NCBI GenBank assembly: GCA_014384555.1
Contig: JACNFR010000052.1
Coordinates: 1 to 42,401 of the forward strand
Length of the DNA: 42,401 bases
Reading direction: 5' to 3'
DNA from: Candidatus Nitrosopumilus sp.
GTDB lineage: Archaea > Thermoproteota > Nitrososphaeria > Nitrososphaerales > Nitrosopumilaceae
This document shows positions 14,112 through 23,341 of this stretch, one piece after another (the stretch's first letter is position 1; every line of letters starts with the position of its first letter). Below the pieces are notes generated by a model. It saw only the letters and a list, made by a program, of their open reading frames with translations. It was not told the DNA's origin and did no database searches. Made by a program: the position numbers and the translations under genes.

Positions 14112-16606
14112 AGTACAAAATATTTTGCATCAGGGTGATGAATCACTATTGCTGCAGTAGATTGTTCAGGTATTATTTGCCCGGATTCAGTCAAAGTCAT
14201 TCCAGACTTTTCAGGTTGTAATAATTTCCATACTAGATGATGCTGTGCCACGTCAGGACAACTAGGGAATCCCCAACTATATCTCAACCCGCCTTTTTCT
14301 AAATTTAGTTCGGTTTTGATTCTCCGATTAACCCATTCAGCCAAAGCTTCTGCAACTTCAACTGCCAATCCATGAAGATAATATGCATCAGTGTATTTGT
14401 CCTCTTTATTCCACTGTTCAATGATATCTGCTACTTTATTGCCCACGGTTACTGATTGAAATGCAACCACATCATCATCACCAAAATAATCAGTTAGACA
14501 GAGATGGTCAGATTTTGTAGAACGAGGAAACTCCAACTCCACATCATCCCCGTGAGGATTTTCAACTAGTAATTTTCTATTTTTATTATGACATTTGAAA
14601 TACCCATAAACAATTTCAGGCTCTATGAGTTTATCTCGAATGATCCTCATCTTCCATTCAGTTAACAATTGTTCATGATCATCTTGAGATTCAGAACCTG
14701 CCTTTCCTCTCAAACCCCAAGATAATTTGAACAAGGATTTTTTATCAATCATAGTCCAAACTTCGGCCATATTGATTTGATCTAGTTTTAATCGGATTGG
14801 TTCTCCAATAATTTTTGGAGTGGGGGCTTGAACTGCCTTGACATCACTTTTTGGAAGAGTGTCAGGATCAACAGGAGCAGTTGATTTGTCTTTCCAGTTT
14901 TCTAACTTTACTTTCCAGTCATCTAGGAGCTTTTGTTTTTCATCTGAAACCAAAACATCCATTGTTTTGAGACCTTCGAACATAGTATTACAATAAAATA
15001 CACCGGGTTCGTATATTCCATCTTCTTTTGCTATTCTGTTAATGTAATTACTGTTAATTGCAGCACCACCACAAAGAATTGGAACAGTCATATTATTTTT
15101 TCTTGCATGTTCTACAAAGAACTTCATTTGTTTTGAGGTGGAAACTAGTAATGCAGATAATCCAATTGCATCAGGCTTTGTTTCATCAATTTTTTCAAGG
15201 AATTTTTGCAAGGGAACTTGTTTTCCCAAATCATGAACAGTGTATCCATTATTTTGAAAAATAGTTTTTACAAGATTTTTACCAATATCATGAACATCGC
15301 CATAAACAGTACCCAAAACGAATACACCCTTACTTGTTCCCTCTTCTTTGACCAAATATTTCTCCAATTCTCCAACTGAAGCCTTCATACATTCTGCAGA
15401 TTTTAGAACAAATGGTAGGATCAATTCACCTGAACCAAATTTGTCACCAACCTCTTTCATTGCAGGAAGCAAGTCCTCATTGAGCGTTTTAATGGCGCCA
15501 TCATGAGTAGACTCCTTTGGCAAATCAAGAGAAAGAACGCCATCAGTATCTTTGACAAGATCACTTTTCCCAAGTTTTTCTGCAATGGCAGATACAACAT
15601 CATTTTGAATTCCATCTTTTAGTCTATTTACAATTCTAAAGTTTGCACGTTTTCCTGCAGGCCAGGAAGGATCAACATCAACTTTCTTTGAAGCAGTAGT
15701 ACCTTGAGGTCCTGCATTTTCAAAATAAGTAATCAAATCAGACAAGGCATTTGGATGAGCATTAAAGATTAGATCGTCTGCAAGTTTTTTCTCTTTCTCG
15801 TCAATTTCACCATATGGGATTATCTCTTTTGCATTAACTATTGCACTATCAAGACCAATTTTGACTGCATGATACAAGAATGCAGAATTTAGAATTTTTC
15901 TAGCATGAGGTGAAAGACCAAAGCTAATGTTACTCAGGCCCAATGTTGTAAAACAATTTGGGAATTTTTCCTTAACTAATCTAATTCCTTCAAGAGTATT
16001 TTTCCCTGCATCAAGAAATTCATCCTCACCAGTTGCCAAAGTAAATGTAAGAACATCAAAAATAAACTGCTCAATTTTTAATCCATATTTTTTTCCTGTT
16101 TCATAAAGTAATTCAGCAGTGTCAACTTTTTGTTGAGCTGTTTTTGCCATACCTTCGGGACCAATGCACAATGCAATTGCAGGTAAGCCATATTTTGCCA
16201 TGATAGGAGCCAGTTTTTCAAATCTACTTCCATCACCTTCAAGATTTATTGAATTGATTATTGGTCTTCCAGGAATTTGAGTAACTGATGCTTCAATGAC
16301 TTCAGGATCAGTGGAATCAATTACAAGCGGAGCATCAATTTCTAAGCTTAATCTTTTAACTAAATTTAACATAAACTCTTTTTCATCTGCACGTTCAGTT
16401 GTTGCAACACAAACATCAAGACAGTGTGCACCATCCTCAACTTGCATTCTACCCAAATCAACTAATCCATCAAAATCATCTTCAAGAACTAGCTTCTTTG
16501 CTTTACGAGAACCTTGAGTGTTGATTCTTTCACCAATGATTAAAGGAGCAGGAACTTGCTTCAAATCAACTGCTTTTAGTGCTGAACTTACTCTTGGAAC
16601 TTTCAA
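14108..16606 (-). CDS. metH: Cobalamin-dependent methionine synthase, C-terminal polypeptide
   Basis: An 832-residue protein containing MetH modules 2-4. A pterin-binding (DHPS-like) barrel starts IIGERINTQGSRKAK. A cobalamin module has YGDVHDIGKNLVKTI, including the His that ligates cobalt. A C-terminal reactivation domain has LRYSWGFPSCPD and FPRSTKSDHLCLTDYF. The homocysteine-binding module is absent and is encoded just upstream as a separate protein, so the enzyme is split in two. The gap to the upstream gene is 32 nt, so the two form an operon. It makes methionine from homocysteine using methyl-tetrahydropterin. Confidence 0.95.
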   Translation of the reverse strand: MKVPRVSSALKAVDLKQVPAPLIIGERINTQGSRKAKKLVLEDDFDGLVDLGRMQVEDGAHCLDVCVATTERADEKEFMLNLVKRLSLEIDAPLVIDSTDPEVIEASVTQIPGRPIINSINLEGDGSRFEKLAPIMAKYGLPAIALCIGPEGMAKTAQQKVDTAELLYETGKKYGLKIEQFIFDVLTFTLATGEDEFLDAGKNTLEGIRLVKEKFPNCFTTLGLSNISFGLSPHARKILNSAFLYHAVKIGLDSAIVNAKEIIPYGEIDEKEKKLADDLIFNAHPNALSDLITYFENAGPQGTTASKKVDVDPSWPAGKRANFRIVNRLKDGIQNDVVSAIAEKLGKSDLVKDTDGVLSLDLPKESTHDGAIKTLNEDLLPAMKEVGDKFGSGELILPFVLKSAECMKASVGELEKYLVKEEGTSKGVFVLGTVYGDVHDIGKNLVKTIFQNNGYTVHDLGKQVPLQKFLEKIDETKPDAIGLSALLVSTSKQMKFFVEHARKNNMTVPILCGGAAINSNYINRIAKEDGIYEPGVFYCNTMFEGLKTMDVLVSDEKQKLLDDWKVKLENWKDKSTAPVDPDTLPKSDVKAVQAPTPKIIGEPIRLKLDQINMAEVWTMIDKKSLFKLSWGLRGKAGSESQDDHEQLLTEWKMRIIRDKLIEPEIVYGYFKCHNKNRKLLVENPHGDDVELEFPRSTKSDHLCLTDYFGDDDVVAFQSVTVGNKVADIIEQWNKEDKYTDAYYLHGLAVEVAEALAEWVNRRIKTELNLEKGGLRYSWGFPSCPDVAQHHLVWKLLQPEKSGMTLTESGQIIPEQSTAAIVIHHPDAKYFVL

Positions 16607-16638
16607 TGTAGTAAAATCATCTCTGTTTTTCTAAATAC

Positions 16639-17625
16639 TTAACCCTCGATAAGGTTGGCTTTTTCGTCAATTACTTTTCTCAATGCCCTGATGTGTTCAG
16701 GATTTGTTCCACAGCAACCACCGATGATTCGAACTTTTTTGTAGTCATCAAGGAAATCACCTAATACATCACCCATTTTATCGGGAGTCATTTTGTAAAC
16801 TGCTTGTCCGCCATCATTTTCAGGCATGCCAGCATTTGGTACCACCAATATGTTATGTTCATCTTGTTCATTTAACCACTGAACACTGGGATTCATCTCA
16901 ATAGGCCCAGTAGAGCAATTCAAACCAAAAACATCAATTCCCATATCAGAGACAGTTGTGTATGCTGCTTGAATATTTGTGCCAAGCAACATTTTCCCAT
17001 ATTGATCCAACGTAGTATTTGCAATAATTGGAACTTTTTTATCGATTTTTTTCATAGCGTTGTGGCATGCCTCTATAACTAATTTAACTTCTAGAATATC
17101 TTGACTTGTTTCAATTAACAGTGCGTCTACACCTCCAAGAATTAATCCTTCAGCTTGCAATTCAAATGCTTCACGAATTGTATCAAGCGATATTTGGCCT
17201 AAATCAGGATCATTAGAACTTGGAAGATATCCTGTTGGACCCATAGACCCAATTACATATCGTGGTTTATCTGAATATTCTGCACAAACTTCAGATGCAA
17301 GAGATGCAATTTTTTTATTGAATTCAATAGTTTGATCACCAAAACCATATTCATCAAGTTTAATTTTATTTGAACCAAAAGAATTAGTTTCTATGCAATC
17401 AGAACCAGCATCTAAATAATTTCTATGAATCTCTTTAATCCATTCAGGATGTGTAATTATCAATCCATCATTAAACCCATCTTGATTATTTGGAAAGTCT
17501 TCAGGTTTAGGATCATGTCTTTGGATTTCAGTTCCCATTGCACCGTCAAACAATAAAACTCTATTTTTCATTGCATCAAGAAAAGGCTCTTTTTCTGTCA
17601 ATGTAATTTTAAAACATTTCAACAT
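16639..17625 (-). CDS. Methionine synthase homocysteine-binding subunit (MetH N-terminal module)
   Basis: A 328-residue homocysteine S-methyltransferase barrel. It has the N-terminal LLFDGAMGTEIQR, and the zinc cysteines lie in FGLNCSTGP and in the terminal GGCCGTNPEHI. Together with the following gene it supplies a complete MetH in two chains. The length equals one module, and both chains end and start at domain boundaries, so this is a natural gene split and not a frameshift. ATG 17625 gives a short N-terminal lead; ATG 17571 (MKNRVLLFDGAMG) is an alternative start. Confidence 0.93.
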   Translation of the reverse strand: MLKCFKITLTEKEPFLDAMKNRVLLFDGAMGTEIQRHDPKPEDFPNNQDGFNDGLIITHPEWIKEIHRNYLDAGSDCIETNSFGSNKIKLDEYGFGDQTIEFNKKIASLASEVCAEYSDKPRYVIGSMGPTGYLPSSNDPDLGQISLDTIREAFELQAEGLILGGVDALLIETSQDILEVKLVIEACHNAMKKIDKKVPIIANTTLDQYGKMLLGTNIQAAYTTVSDMGIDVFGLNCSTGPIEMNPSVQWLNEQDEHNILVVPNAGMPENDGGQAVYKMTPDKMGDVLGDFLDDYKKVRIIGGCCGTNPEHIRALRKVIDEKANLIEG

Positions 17626-17711
17626 AGTTTAACTCTTTTCAGAAAAAACAACTGAGCAATAGAATTGATACGTATGTTGAAATTAGGTAAAACATAATTT
17701 TTTGTACATTT

Positions 17712-18812
17712 ATGCAAAAGTTGCCAGTAAACAATCTAGTTCGTAGTGCCACCTTTTTTCAACATGCAGGAATTTCCATAATCTTTGTTTTTATGCCTAT
17801 AATTGCAAAAGGTGTTACAGAATCAATTTTTGAAATCGGACTGCTAGTGGCATCATTTAGTTTTGCTCAGATTTTATCAGAAATCTATTTTGGAAGACAT
17901 TCAGATAAGAAGGGAACTAGGCTCAAATTTATCAGAATTGGTTTTATCGGATGTGCCATAGCATTTGGATTGCATTATTTTGCAGATGACCTGAGCATGT
18001 TTTTCCTAGTAAGAATTGCAGCAGGAATTGCTAGTGGAATAATGATCCCAGCAATGATTGCATATTCCTATGAGGCAAATATTGACAAAAAGAGAGCAGC
18101 AACTGTAATTTCATTTCATGCACTAGGATGGCTTGCAGGAATTGCAGCAGCAGGAATTGCAAACGATTTGAGATTAATTTTCTTGATTAGTGCGGCTTCA
18201 TTTTTTATTGGATTATTATTCACAATCAAATTGCCAAATCCGCAACAAGTAAAAGAGTTGACTCCAGGAACTACAAAAAATGTTATCTTAAAAAACAAGT
18301 TTCTATTTTCATCATTATTACTAAGACATATCGGAGCAGCAGCTGTTTGGACTATTCTCCCAATAATGTTGATGGAAAAATTAGGTGCCGAACTTTATCA
18401 AATATCAATTGTATATGTTGCAAACACATTGACTGCTTTTATTTTGATGAATGTTATGGCAAGTAAAATTCATCTATCAAATGTCACAAAATTTCAAATC
18501 GGTGTAGGATTTACAACATTTGTCTTTGTAGGATTAGCAATAGTTACAGACTGGTGGATGGCCATGCCATTTATGGCACTTGTTGGTGCCACATGGGCAT
18601 TTTTATTCATAGGCGGAAACTTTCATCTAATGGATAACAATCCACGTTCAACTTCAACTGGAATATTTAGTTCAACAGTATCTATTGCAACAGTTGTAGG
18701 CCCAGTGGTTGCAGGTTCTATAGCATTTCTATTTGATTATACTGCAGTAATGTATTTCGCAATTGTAATTATTATTTGTGCATTTGGAGTATCTTTAAAA
18801 ATTAAAAAATAG
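17712..18812 (+). CDS. Major facilitator superfamily transporter
   Basis: A 366-residue polytopic membrane protein with about 11-12 hydrophobic helices. The loop after helix 2 reads GRHSDKKGTRLKF, the MFS motif A (GxxsDrxGrr). No motif fixes the substrate, and the neighbours (methionine synthase on one side, a stress-protein pair on the other) do not help. It is shorter than the usual 400 or more residues. It is divergent from metH and seems to be a single-gene unit. Confidence 0.85.
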   Translation: MQKLPVNNLVRSATFFQHAGISIIFVFMPIIAKGVTESIFEIGLLVASFSFAQILSEIYFGRHSDKKGTRLKFIRIGFIGCAIAFGLHYFADDLSMFFLVRIAAGIASGIMIPAMIAYSYEANIDKKRAATVISFHALGWLAGIAAAGIANDLRLIFLISAASFFIGLLFTIKLPNPQQVKELTPGTTKNVILKNKFLFSSLLLRHIGAAAVWTILPIMLMEKLGAELYQISIVYVANTLTAFILMNVMASKIHLSNVTKFQIGVGFTTFVFVGLAIVTDWWMAMPFMALVGATWAFLFIGGNFHLMDNNPRSTSTGIFSSTVSIATVVGPVVAGSIAFLFDYTAVMYFAIVIIICAFGVSLKIKK

Positions 18813-18907
18813 ATGAATTGCCCACGAATTAAAATATCATTTTAGGGATAAAAATAGATGTAGATATGCATGTAAATGAAATTGAGTTTTTCGTTCATAC
18901 AGACTAA

Positions 18908-19777
18908 CTATTTTGAACTATTATCAATGTAAATTGCTTTCAAAACGTCAGTTTTGCTAATCACGCCACCTAATTTTCCATTAATTCTGACACCCAAACC
19001 ATTAATTCTATTCTGAGCCATAGTATCGCATGCAACAGAAAGGTCTTCTTCAAAGTCTACAGATTCAAAAGTTTTAGTCATTACATCTTTTGCCTGAATT
19101 GTATTTCCAAAACCAGAATTAGAAAGAAATCCCTTTCTTGTAAAAACTATAGAAATCATTTGATCAGAATTATCTAAAACTGAATCAGAATTACCTTGTT
19201 CTAATGCAATATGAAACAAATCACGAAATGTAAGAATTCCCTCAGGATCATTATTTTTATTTTTTAAGAAAATTCTAGAAATTTTTTCATCAATCATTTT
19301 GGACACCACATTTCTAAGAGAATCATCAGAATTCATAGAAAGATAAGAAATGGTCATAACGTCTCCAATTTTATGAGATCCAGTATATTTTTGAGCATAA
19401 TATTGTGCAATATCAGATTTTGTTATTATTCCAACAAGACCTTCAGCATTTGAGGAAACTCCCAAGGAGCCAATTCCTTTTTCAAGCATTATTTCAACAC
19501 AAGTTTCAATGTCAACTGAGTCATTCACAGAAGTTAATCTGTTCATAATTTGAGACACATGAATCTCATCAAGATTTTTTTCAGTATCGTCATTTAGTAA
19601 AAATAAACCAATGTCTTTCTCAGTTATTATTCCTACAGGAGAAGTCTCATCAGTTACAATCAATCTGCTGATATTATTTTTTAAGAGTTCAGAAATTGCA
19701 TGAGACAAAGACAAGTTTTTTTCAATAGTGATTGGTTTTTTGAGAATGGAAGATAAATCAGACAATCTAATCACCAA
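18908..19777 (-). CDS. Four-CBS-domain protein
   Basis: A 289-residue protein consisting of four CBS domains. Repeating elements are VGIITEKDIGLF, VGIITKSDIAQY, EGILTFRDLFHI and GGVISKTDVLKA, each closing one domain, with ISRLIV, IGSLGV, ISRIFL and INGLGV strands before them. CBS pairs bind adenosyl ligands such as AMP, ATP or SAM and sense energy state. No catalytic domain is present. It starts 1 nt downstream of the UspA-type gene, suggesting a joint role in nucleotide-responsive regulation. Confidence 0.9.
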   Translation of the reverse strand: MVIRLSDLSSILKKPITIEKNLSLSHAISELLKNNISRLIVTDETSPVGIITEKDIGLFLLNDDTEKNLDEIHVSQIMNRLTSVNDSVDIETCVEIMLEKGIGSLGVSSNAEGLVGIITKSDIAQYYAQKYTGSHKIGDVMTISYLSMNSDDSLRNVVSKMIDEKISRIFLKNKNNDPEGILTFRDLFHIALEQGNSDSVLDNSDQMISIVFTRKGFLSNSGFGNTIQAKDVMTKTFESVDFEEDLSVACDTMAQNRINGLGVRINGKLGGVISKTDVLKAIYIDNSSK

Positions 19778-19778
19778 A

Positions 19779-20195
19779 TTATTTAACTAAATATACTGGA
19801 ATTTTAGATTTTTGAAGAACATAATTTGAGACACTGCCAATCATATCTTTAGATGCAGAACCAGATCCAGTACTGCTCATTACAATATGATCAAACTTGC
19901 CAGATTTTGCAGTGTGTAAAGTGACATGGCTAGGGGAGCCTCTCAAAAGCTTTGTAGAGAATTTGACATTTTTATTACCTGCACGTTTGGATGCTTTTTT
20001 CAAGACGATCTCTCCATCTTCTTTCAATATTTTATCAAACGCTTTAGTCCTTGGACCACCTTCTGAAACATGAGGAATAACATGAATACATGTAATATGT
20101 CCATGAGTAAACCCTGCAAGAGTTATTGCTCTATCCAAGGCTTTGAAAGAATTTTTTGAACCATCAATCGGCACTAGAATTTTATTAAGATCCAT
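19779..20195 (-). CDS. Universal stress protein, UspA family (ATP-binding type)
   Basis: The N-terminus MDLNKILVPIDGSKNSFKAL and the C-terminal STGSGSASKDMIGSVSNYV are typical of ATP-binding Usp proteins (G-x2-G-x9-G-S). The protein has about 138 residues. ATG 20195 is preferred to ATG 20243 because the family begins at this Met and a TATA-like box (20217-20224) lies 25 nt upstream; starting at 20243 would put the promoter inside the gene. It leads an operon with the CBS protein. Confidence 0.9.
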   Translation of the reverse strand: MDLNKILVPIDGSKNSFKALDRAITLAGFTHGHITCIHVIPHVSEGGPRTKAFDKILKEDGEIVLKKASKRAGNKNVKFSTKLLRGSPSHVTLHTAKSGKFDHIVMSSTGSGSASKDMIGSVSNYVLQKSKIPVYLVK

Positions 20196-20216
20196 AAAAA
20201 AAGTGTAAAACCGTCT

Positions 20217-20224
20217 AATATTAA
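20217..20224 (-). promoter_or_regulatory. TATA-like promoter of the UspA-CBS operon
   Basis: TTAATATTA, palindrome-like on both strands, is centred about 25 nt before ATG 20195. It supports the shorter Usp start. Confidence 0.5.
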
Positions 20225-20226
20225 GA

Positions 20227-20589
20227 GTGAAATTGATTGTCATCCTAGAAATTAAACTCCTGAAATTATTTGAGCAATTACAGTACCGATTTATTGTAAG
20301 AAATTTGAAAAATCCGTTTAGTAAAAAAAATAACTGTATTCAATGTGAAGCAAAATTTTCAAATCATGAGGATTTGGTAGTACATGTAAGACATGAACAT
20401 CACAAAACAATTGTGAAATGTCAGAAATGTGGCAAAGAGTTCATTCATGAAAAAGATAGATTGCATCATGCAAGAAAAGAACATGAAGAAGAAATGAGAG
20501 AAAGATCCAATAGAAGTTCATATCCTGATGAATATAACACTCAAAGTAGAGTCGATAAATTCAGATCTAGATTCAGTGATAAACTCTAG
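20227..20589 (+). CDS. C2H2 zinc-finger protein
   Basis: Up to 120 residues with two tandem fingers: CIQCEAKFSNHEDLVVHVRH and CQKCGKEFIHEKDRLHHARK, each closed by His residues (HVRHEHH, HARKEHE). The tail is Arg/Ser/Asp-rich. Such proteins bind DNA, RNA or protein; the target is unknown. The start is uncertain: the frame has no ATG, GTG 20227 is the longest choice, and TTG 20305 just before the fingers is possible. It is divergent from the UspA gene. Confidence 0.75.
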   Translation: MKLIVILEIKLLKLFEQLQYRFIVRNLKNPFSKKNNCIQCEAKFSNHEDLVVHVRHEHHKTIVKCQKCGKEFIHEKDRLHHARKEHEEEMRERSNRSSYPDEYNTQSRVDKFRSRFSDKL

Positions 20590-20652
20590 TCAGTATTTTA
20601 TTATGATGAAGTGAGTTACAAAAGGACCCATGATGATTAAATCTTTAGAAAA

Positions 20653-21411
20653 CTATCTCAAACCCCAGCGAGACATTACTTTGTCTTCCAATCTTTTAAA
20701 AATAACACCATCAACTGCCAGACCAATTCCCATGATCACCACCATGATTCCAATGACTTGTGAGACATCATTAAGAGAACGACCCGCATTAAGCAAGAAT
20801 CCCAATCCTAAGAATGAAAATAGAATTTCAGCACCAATCACACCCCTCCAAGCAAATGCCCAGCCTTGTTTGAACCCAGAAATCATGTATGGAAACGCTG
20901 CAGGAATCAATACAGCCGTAATCAACTGAGTTCCCTTTGCACCCATATTTCGAGCAGCCTCGATAAAGTGAGGATCTATGTTTTTGACTCCGGTGTAAGT
21001 ATTAATGGTAACCGCAAAAATTGCACCAATTGCCGTGACAAAAATTATTCCCCCATCAGTTAATCCAAACCAGAGTATTGCTAACGGAACCCAAGCAATG
21101 GAAGGAATTGATTGTAATCCCAAAACTAGTGATCCAACAGTTTGATTGATGACCTCCACTCTTGCCATAAAAATTCCAAGAACAACACCGCCAGCAATTG
21201 CAATTGCCAATCCAATTGACAGTCTCCACATACTAGTTGCTATTCCATACAACAAACTACCATCTGCTGCACCATATGCTAAATCTTCTGCAACCTCATA
21301 TGGAGATGGGAAAATATTATCAGGCCATACTCCAGCCATTGCAATTACTTGCCACACTACAATAATTCCAATATAAAATGCAATTCTGTGTGGTGTGAAA
21401 TTCTTTGCCAT
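20653..21411 (-). CDS. ABC transporter permease, SsuC/TauC/NrtB type
   Basis: A membrane protein of about 252 residues with six hydrophobic helices and the cytoplasmic EAA loop EAARNMGAKGTQLITAVLIP, which contacts the ATPase. It belongs to the nitrate/sulfonate/taurine permease family. The substrate cannot be decided here; sulfonates, taurine or related anions are typical. ATG 21411 is given; GTG 21420 overlaps the TGA of the ATPase gene (GTGA) and is an equally plausible start. It is the last gene of the transporter operon. Confidence 0.9.
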   Translation of the reverse strand: MAKNFTPHRIAFYIGIIVVWQVIAMAGVWPDNIFPSPYEVAEDLAYGAADGSLLYGIATSMWRLSIGLAIAIAGGVVLGIFMARVEVINQTVGSLVLGLQSIPSIAWVPLAILWFGLTDGGIIFVTAIGAIFAVTINTYTGVKNIDPHFIEAARNMGAKGTQLITAVLIPAAFPYMISGFKQGWAFAWRGVIGAEILFSFLGLGFLLNAGRSLNDVSQVIGIMVVIMGIGLAVDGVIFKRLEDKVMSRWGLR

Positions 21412-21416
21412 GATTA

Positions 21417-22181
21417 TCACTCTTTACTTTTCTTTACCTCTGGTCGAAGTTCTGCCAAAATATCTTGTTGGAATTTTAATAATGATTCATCATCAGTGAT
21501 TCTAGGTCGTGGGAAATCATTATCAACTTCTTTTTTAATCACAGATGGACGATTACTGAAAATTGCAACTTTGGTTCCAAGAACGGCAGCTTCTGAAACA
21601 CTGTGAGTGACAAACAAAATGGTCTTTTTTGTTTTCTCCCAAATCAATTGCATTTCAACTAAAAGTAAATCACGAGTTTGTGCATCAAGTGCAGCAAAGG
21701 GTTCATCCATCAGCAATACATCAGGATCCATTACAAGTGCTCTTGCAATAGCTACACGCTGTTTCATTCCAGTTGAAAGTTGGTAAACATAAGAATCTGC
21801 AAATTTTGTCAATTGCATCATATCCAAATATCTATGAGATATTTTGGCTCGCTCCTCTTTAGGAATACCGGCCATCTTTAATCCAAATTCTACATTATCT
21901 TGAACCTTAAGCCACGGGAACAATGCACCCTCCTGAAAAACCATAATCCTTTCAGGTCCAGTTTCACTAACACTATGACCATCAAACAAGATTTGTCCTT
22001 CATCAGGTTTTTCCAAACCTGCAACTATGCGCAAAAAAGTAGATTTTCCACAGCCTGAAGGACCTACCAAACATACAAAATCTCCCGCCTCAACTTTGAG
22101 ATTTATTCCTCCCAGAGCTTTGAGTTTGTGAGAATCATGGCTGAAATATTTTACAATATTTCTTGCTTCAAGTTTGGTCAT
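21417..22181 (-). CDS. ABC transporter ATP-binding protein, SsuB/TauB/NrtD type
   Basis: A 254-residue ATPase with Walker A GPSGCGKST, a Q-loop in MVFQEGALFPW, ABC signature LSTGMKQR (Thr in place of the usual second Gly), Walker B VLLMDEPFAALD and switch His in FVTHSVSEA. It powers the neighbouring permease. ATG overlaps the stop of the substrate-binding gene (ATGA, 4 nt), so the operon is translationally coupled. Confidence 0.92.
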   Translation of the reverse strand: MTKLEARNIVKYFSHDSHKLKALGGINLKVEAGDFVCLVGPSGCGKSTFLRIVAGLEKPDEGQILFDGHSVSETGPERIMVFQEGALFPWLKVQDNVEFGLKMAGIPKEERAKISHRYLDMMQLTKFADSYVYQLSTGMKQRVAIARALVMDPDVLLMDEPFAALDAQTRDLLLVEMQLIWEKTKKTILFVTHSVSEAAVLGTKVAIFSNRPSVIKKEVDNDFPRPRITDDESLLKFQQDILAELRPEVKKSKE

Positions 22182-23209
22182 GGGTTATTGTCTCCTTCAT
22201 CCGAATTTGTATCAAAGTAGTAAAAAATACCAGACAAATCATATCCATTTCTTCCAAGATAACCTAGTGCATCTGCTTTTTCTGCAAATGAATGAACAGA
22301 ATCAGGTAAAGGATCATCTGTGATTACAAGATTAGATAATGCAATATCTACAACATCATCAGATAAGGATTGGCCCAAATGAGAAGTCATGAAATTATTA
22401 AAAATAATTCTAGTCTCTACAGGATTTTGATTAATCCAAGTTGCTGTGTCACTATGTGAGTCTAACAAATTTGTTATCAATTCAGGATTTTTTTCTACAA
22501 AATCGACATTTCCAATTAAAAGAACAGATGCAAATTCTTGATTTGGCCATAATTCTTCTTCATGGAATAATCGTGTTCCATTTAATTCAGTTTCTAATAT
22601 AGTAGCCCAGGGTTCTGCAACCCATGCACCATCTATTTCACCTTTAACAAATAATGTATAGATATCAGGATTTGGAATATTGTAAACAATTACAGAACCA
22701 CCTTTTTCTGCAGTAGTTAGTCCATTTTCAGATAGATAATGTCGCAAGGACACATCTTGAGTATTACCAATTTGAGGAGCTGCAATTTTTTTCCCCGCAA
22801 AATCAGTTTCTGAAAAGTCCATTATAGATGAGGGATGAACAATAAAACTTGCACCACCACTTGCAGCACCAGCAAGAATTTTTACGTTATGATTTTCTGA
22901 ATTTAAAAACCCATTAATTGCAGGTCCAGGTCCAACATATGCCAAATCAATGGAATTGGCAAATAGAGATTCGATTGCCTGAGGGCCACTATCAAAAACT
23001 CGAGTTTCAATATTGGTTGTATTTCCTATACTTTTCTCAAAGAATCCTTTTTCCATCCCAACAATTGGGATTGCATGGCCAATATTTGGAAAATATGCAA
23101 TACGGATTTTATTTTCATCAGATGAATTACCAGAGTTAAGAGCAATACCAATTCCAGATAATATGATAATTCCTGCAATACCGGCAGAAATTATCGATCG
23201 AGTTTTCAT
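22178..23209 (-). CDS. ABC transporter substrate-binding protein, SsuA/TauA/NrtA-like
   Basis: A 343-residue protein with an N-terminal hydrophobic helix (residues 7-24) serving as signal or anchor, and no lipobox Cys. KIRIAYFPNIGHAIPIVGME begins a periplasmic-binding-protein type II fold, and later GEIDGAWVAEPWA is characteristic of the SsuA/NrtA family. It captures the solute outside the membrane for the permease and ATPase encoded next. The ligand is not readable from the sequence. A TATA-like box lies 26 nt upstream. Confidence 0.9.
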   Translation of the reverse strand: MKTRSIISAGIAGIIILSGIGIALNSGNSSDENKIRIAYFPNIGHAIPIVGMEKGFFEKSIGNTTNIETRVFDSGPQAIESLFANSIDLAYVGPGPAINGFLNSENHNVKILAGAASGGASFIVHPSSIMDFSETDFAGKKIAAPQIGNTQDVSLRHYLSENGLTTAEKGGSVIVYNIPNPDIYTLFVKGEIDGAWVAEPWATILETELNGTRLFHEEELWPNQEFASVLLIGNVDFVEKNPELITNLLDSHSDTATWINQNPVETRIIFNNFMTSHLGQSLSDDVVDIALSNLVITDDPLPDSVHSFAEKADALGYLGRNGYDLSGIFYYFDTNSDEGDNNP

Positions 23210-23230
23210 AAAACAGCGTTATATTTGGCG

Positions 23231-23240
23231 GTTAAATAAT
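23231..23240 (-). promoter_or_regulatory. TATA-like promoter of the ABC operon
   Basis: The minus strand reads ATTATTTAAC, centred about 26 nt before ATG 23209. Confidence 0.5.
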
Positions 23241-23341
23241 CATCGAATTTTAGCTCAAGCTAGTCAGAAATTTTTTAAAAATAATTTATTTTGAGCCTAT
23301 CACAAAAGATAAATTCCAAAATACGACGGGAAAGATGTTTT

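Noticed and set aside
14108-17625. Frameshifted metH pseudogene
   Set aside because: The two chains break exactly at a domain boundary, each has its own start and the intergenic gap is 32 nt; catalytic residues are all present. It is a natural split.
18813-18907. Short ORF (MNCPRIKISF) after the MFS gene
   Set aside because: Ten codons only, no hydrophobic or motif character and no start signal; the 95-nt gap is treated as ordinary intergenic DNA.
20653-23209. Nitrate or nitrite ABC transporter, given the nirK nearby
   Set aside because: The family covers nitrate, sulfonates, taurine and others; no ligand residues can be identified here, so the substrate was left open.
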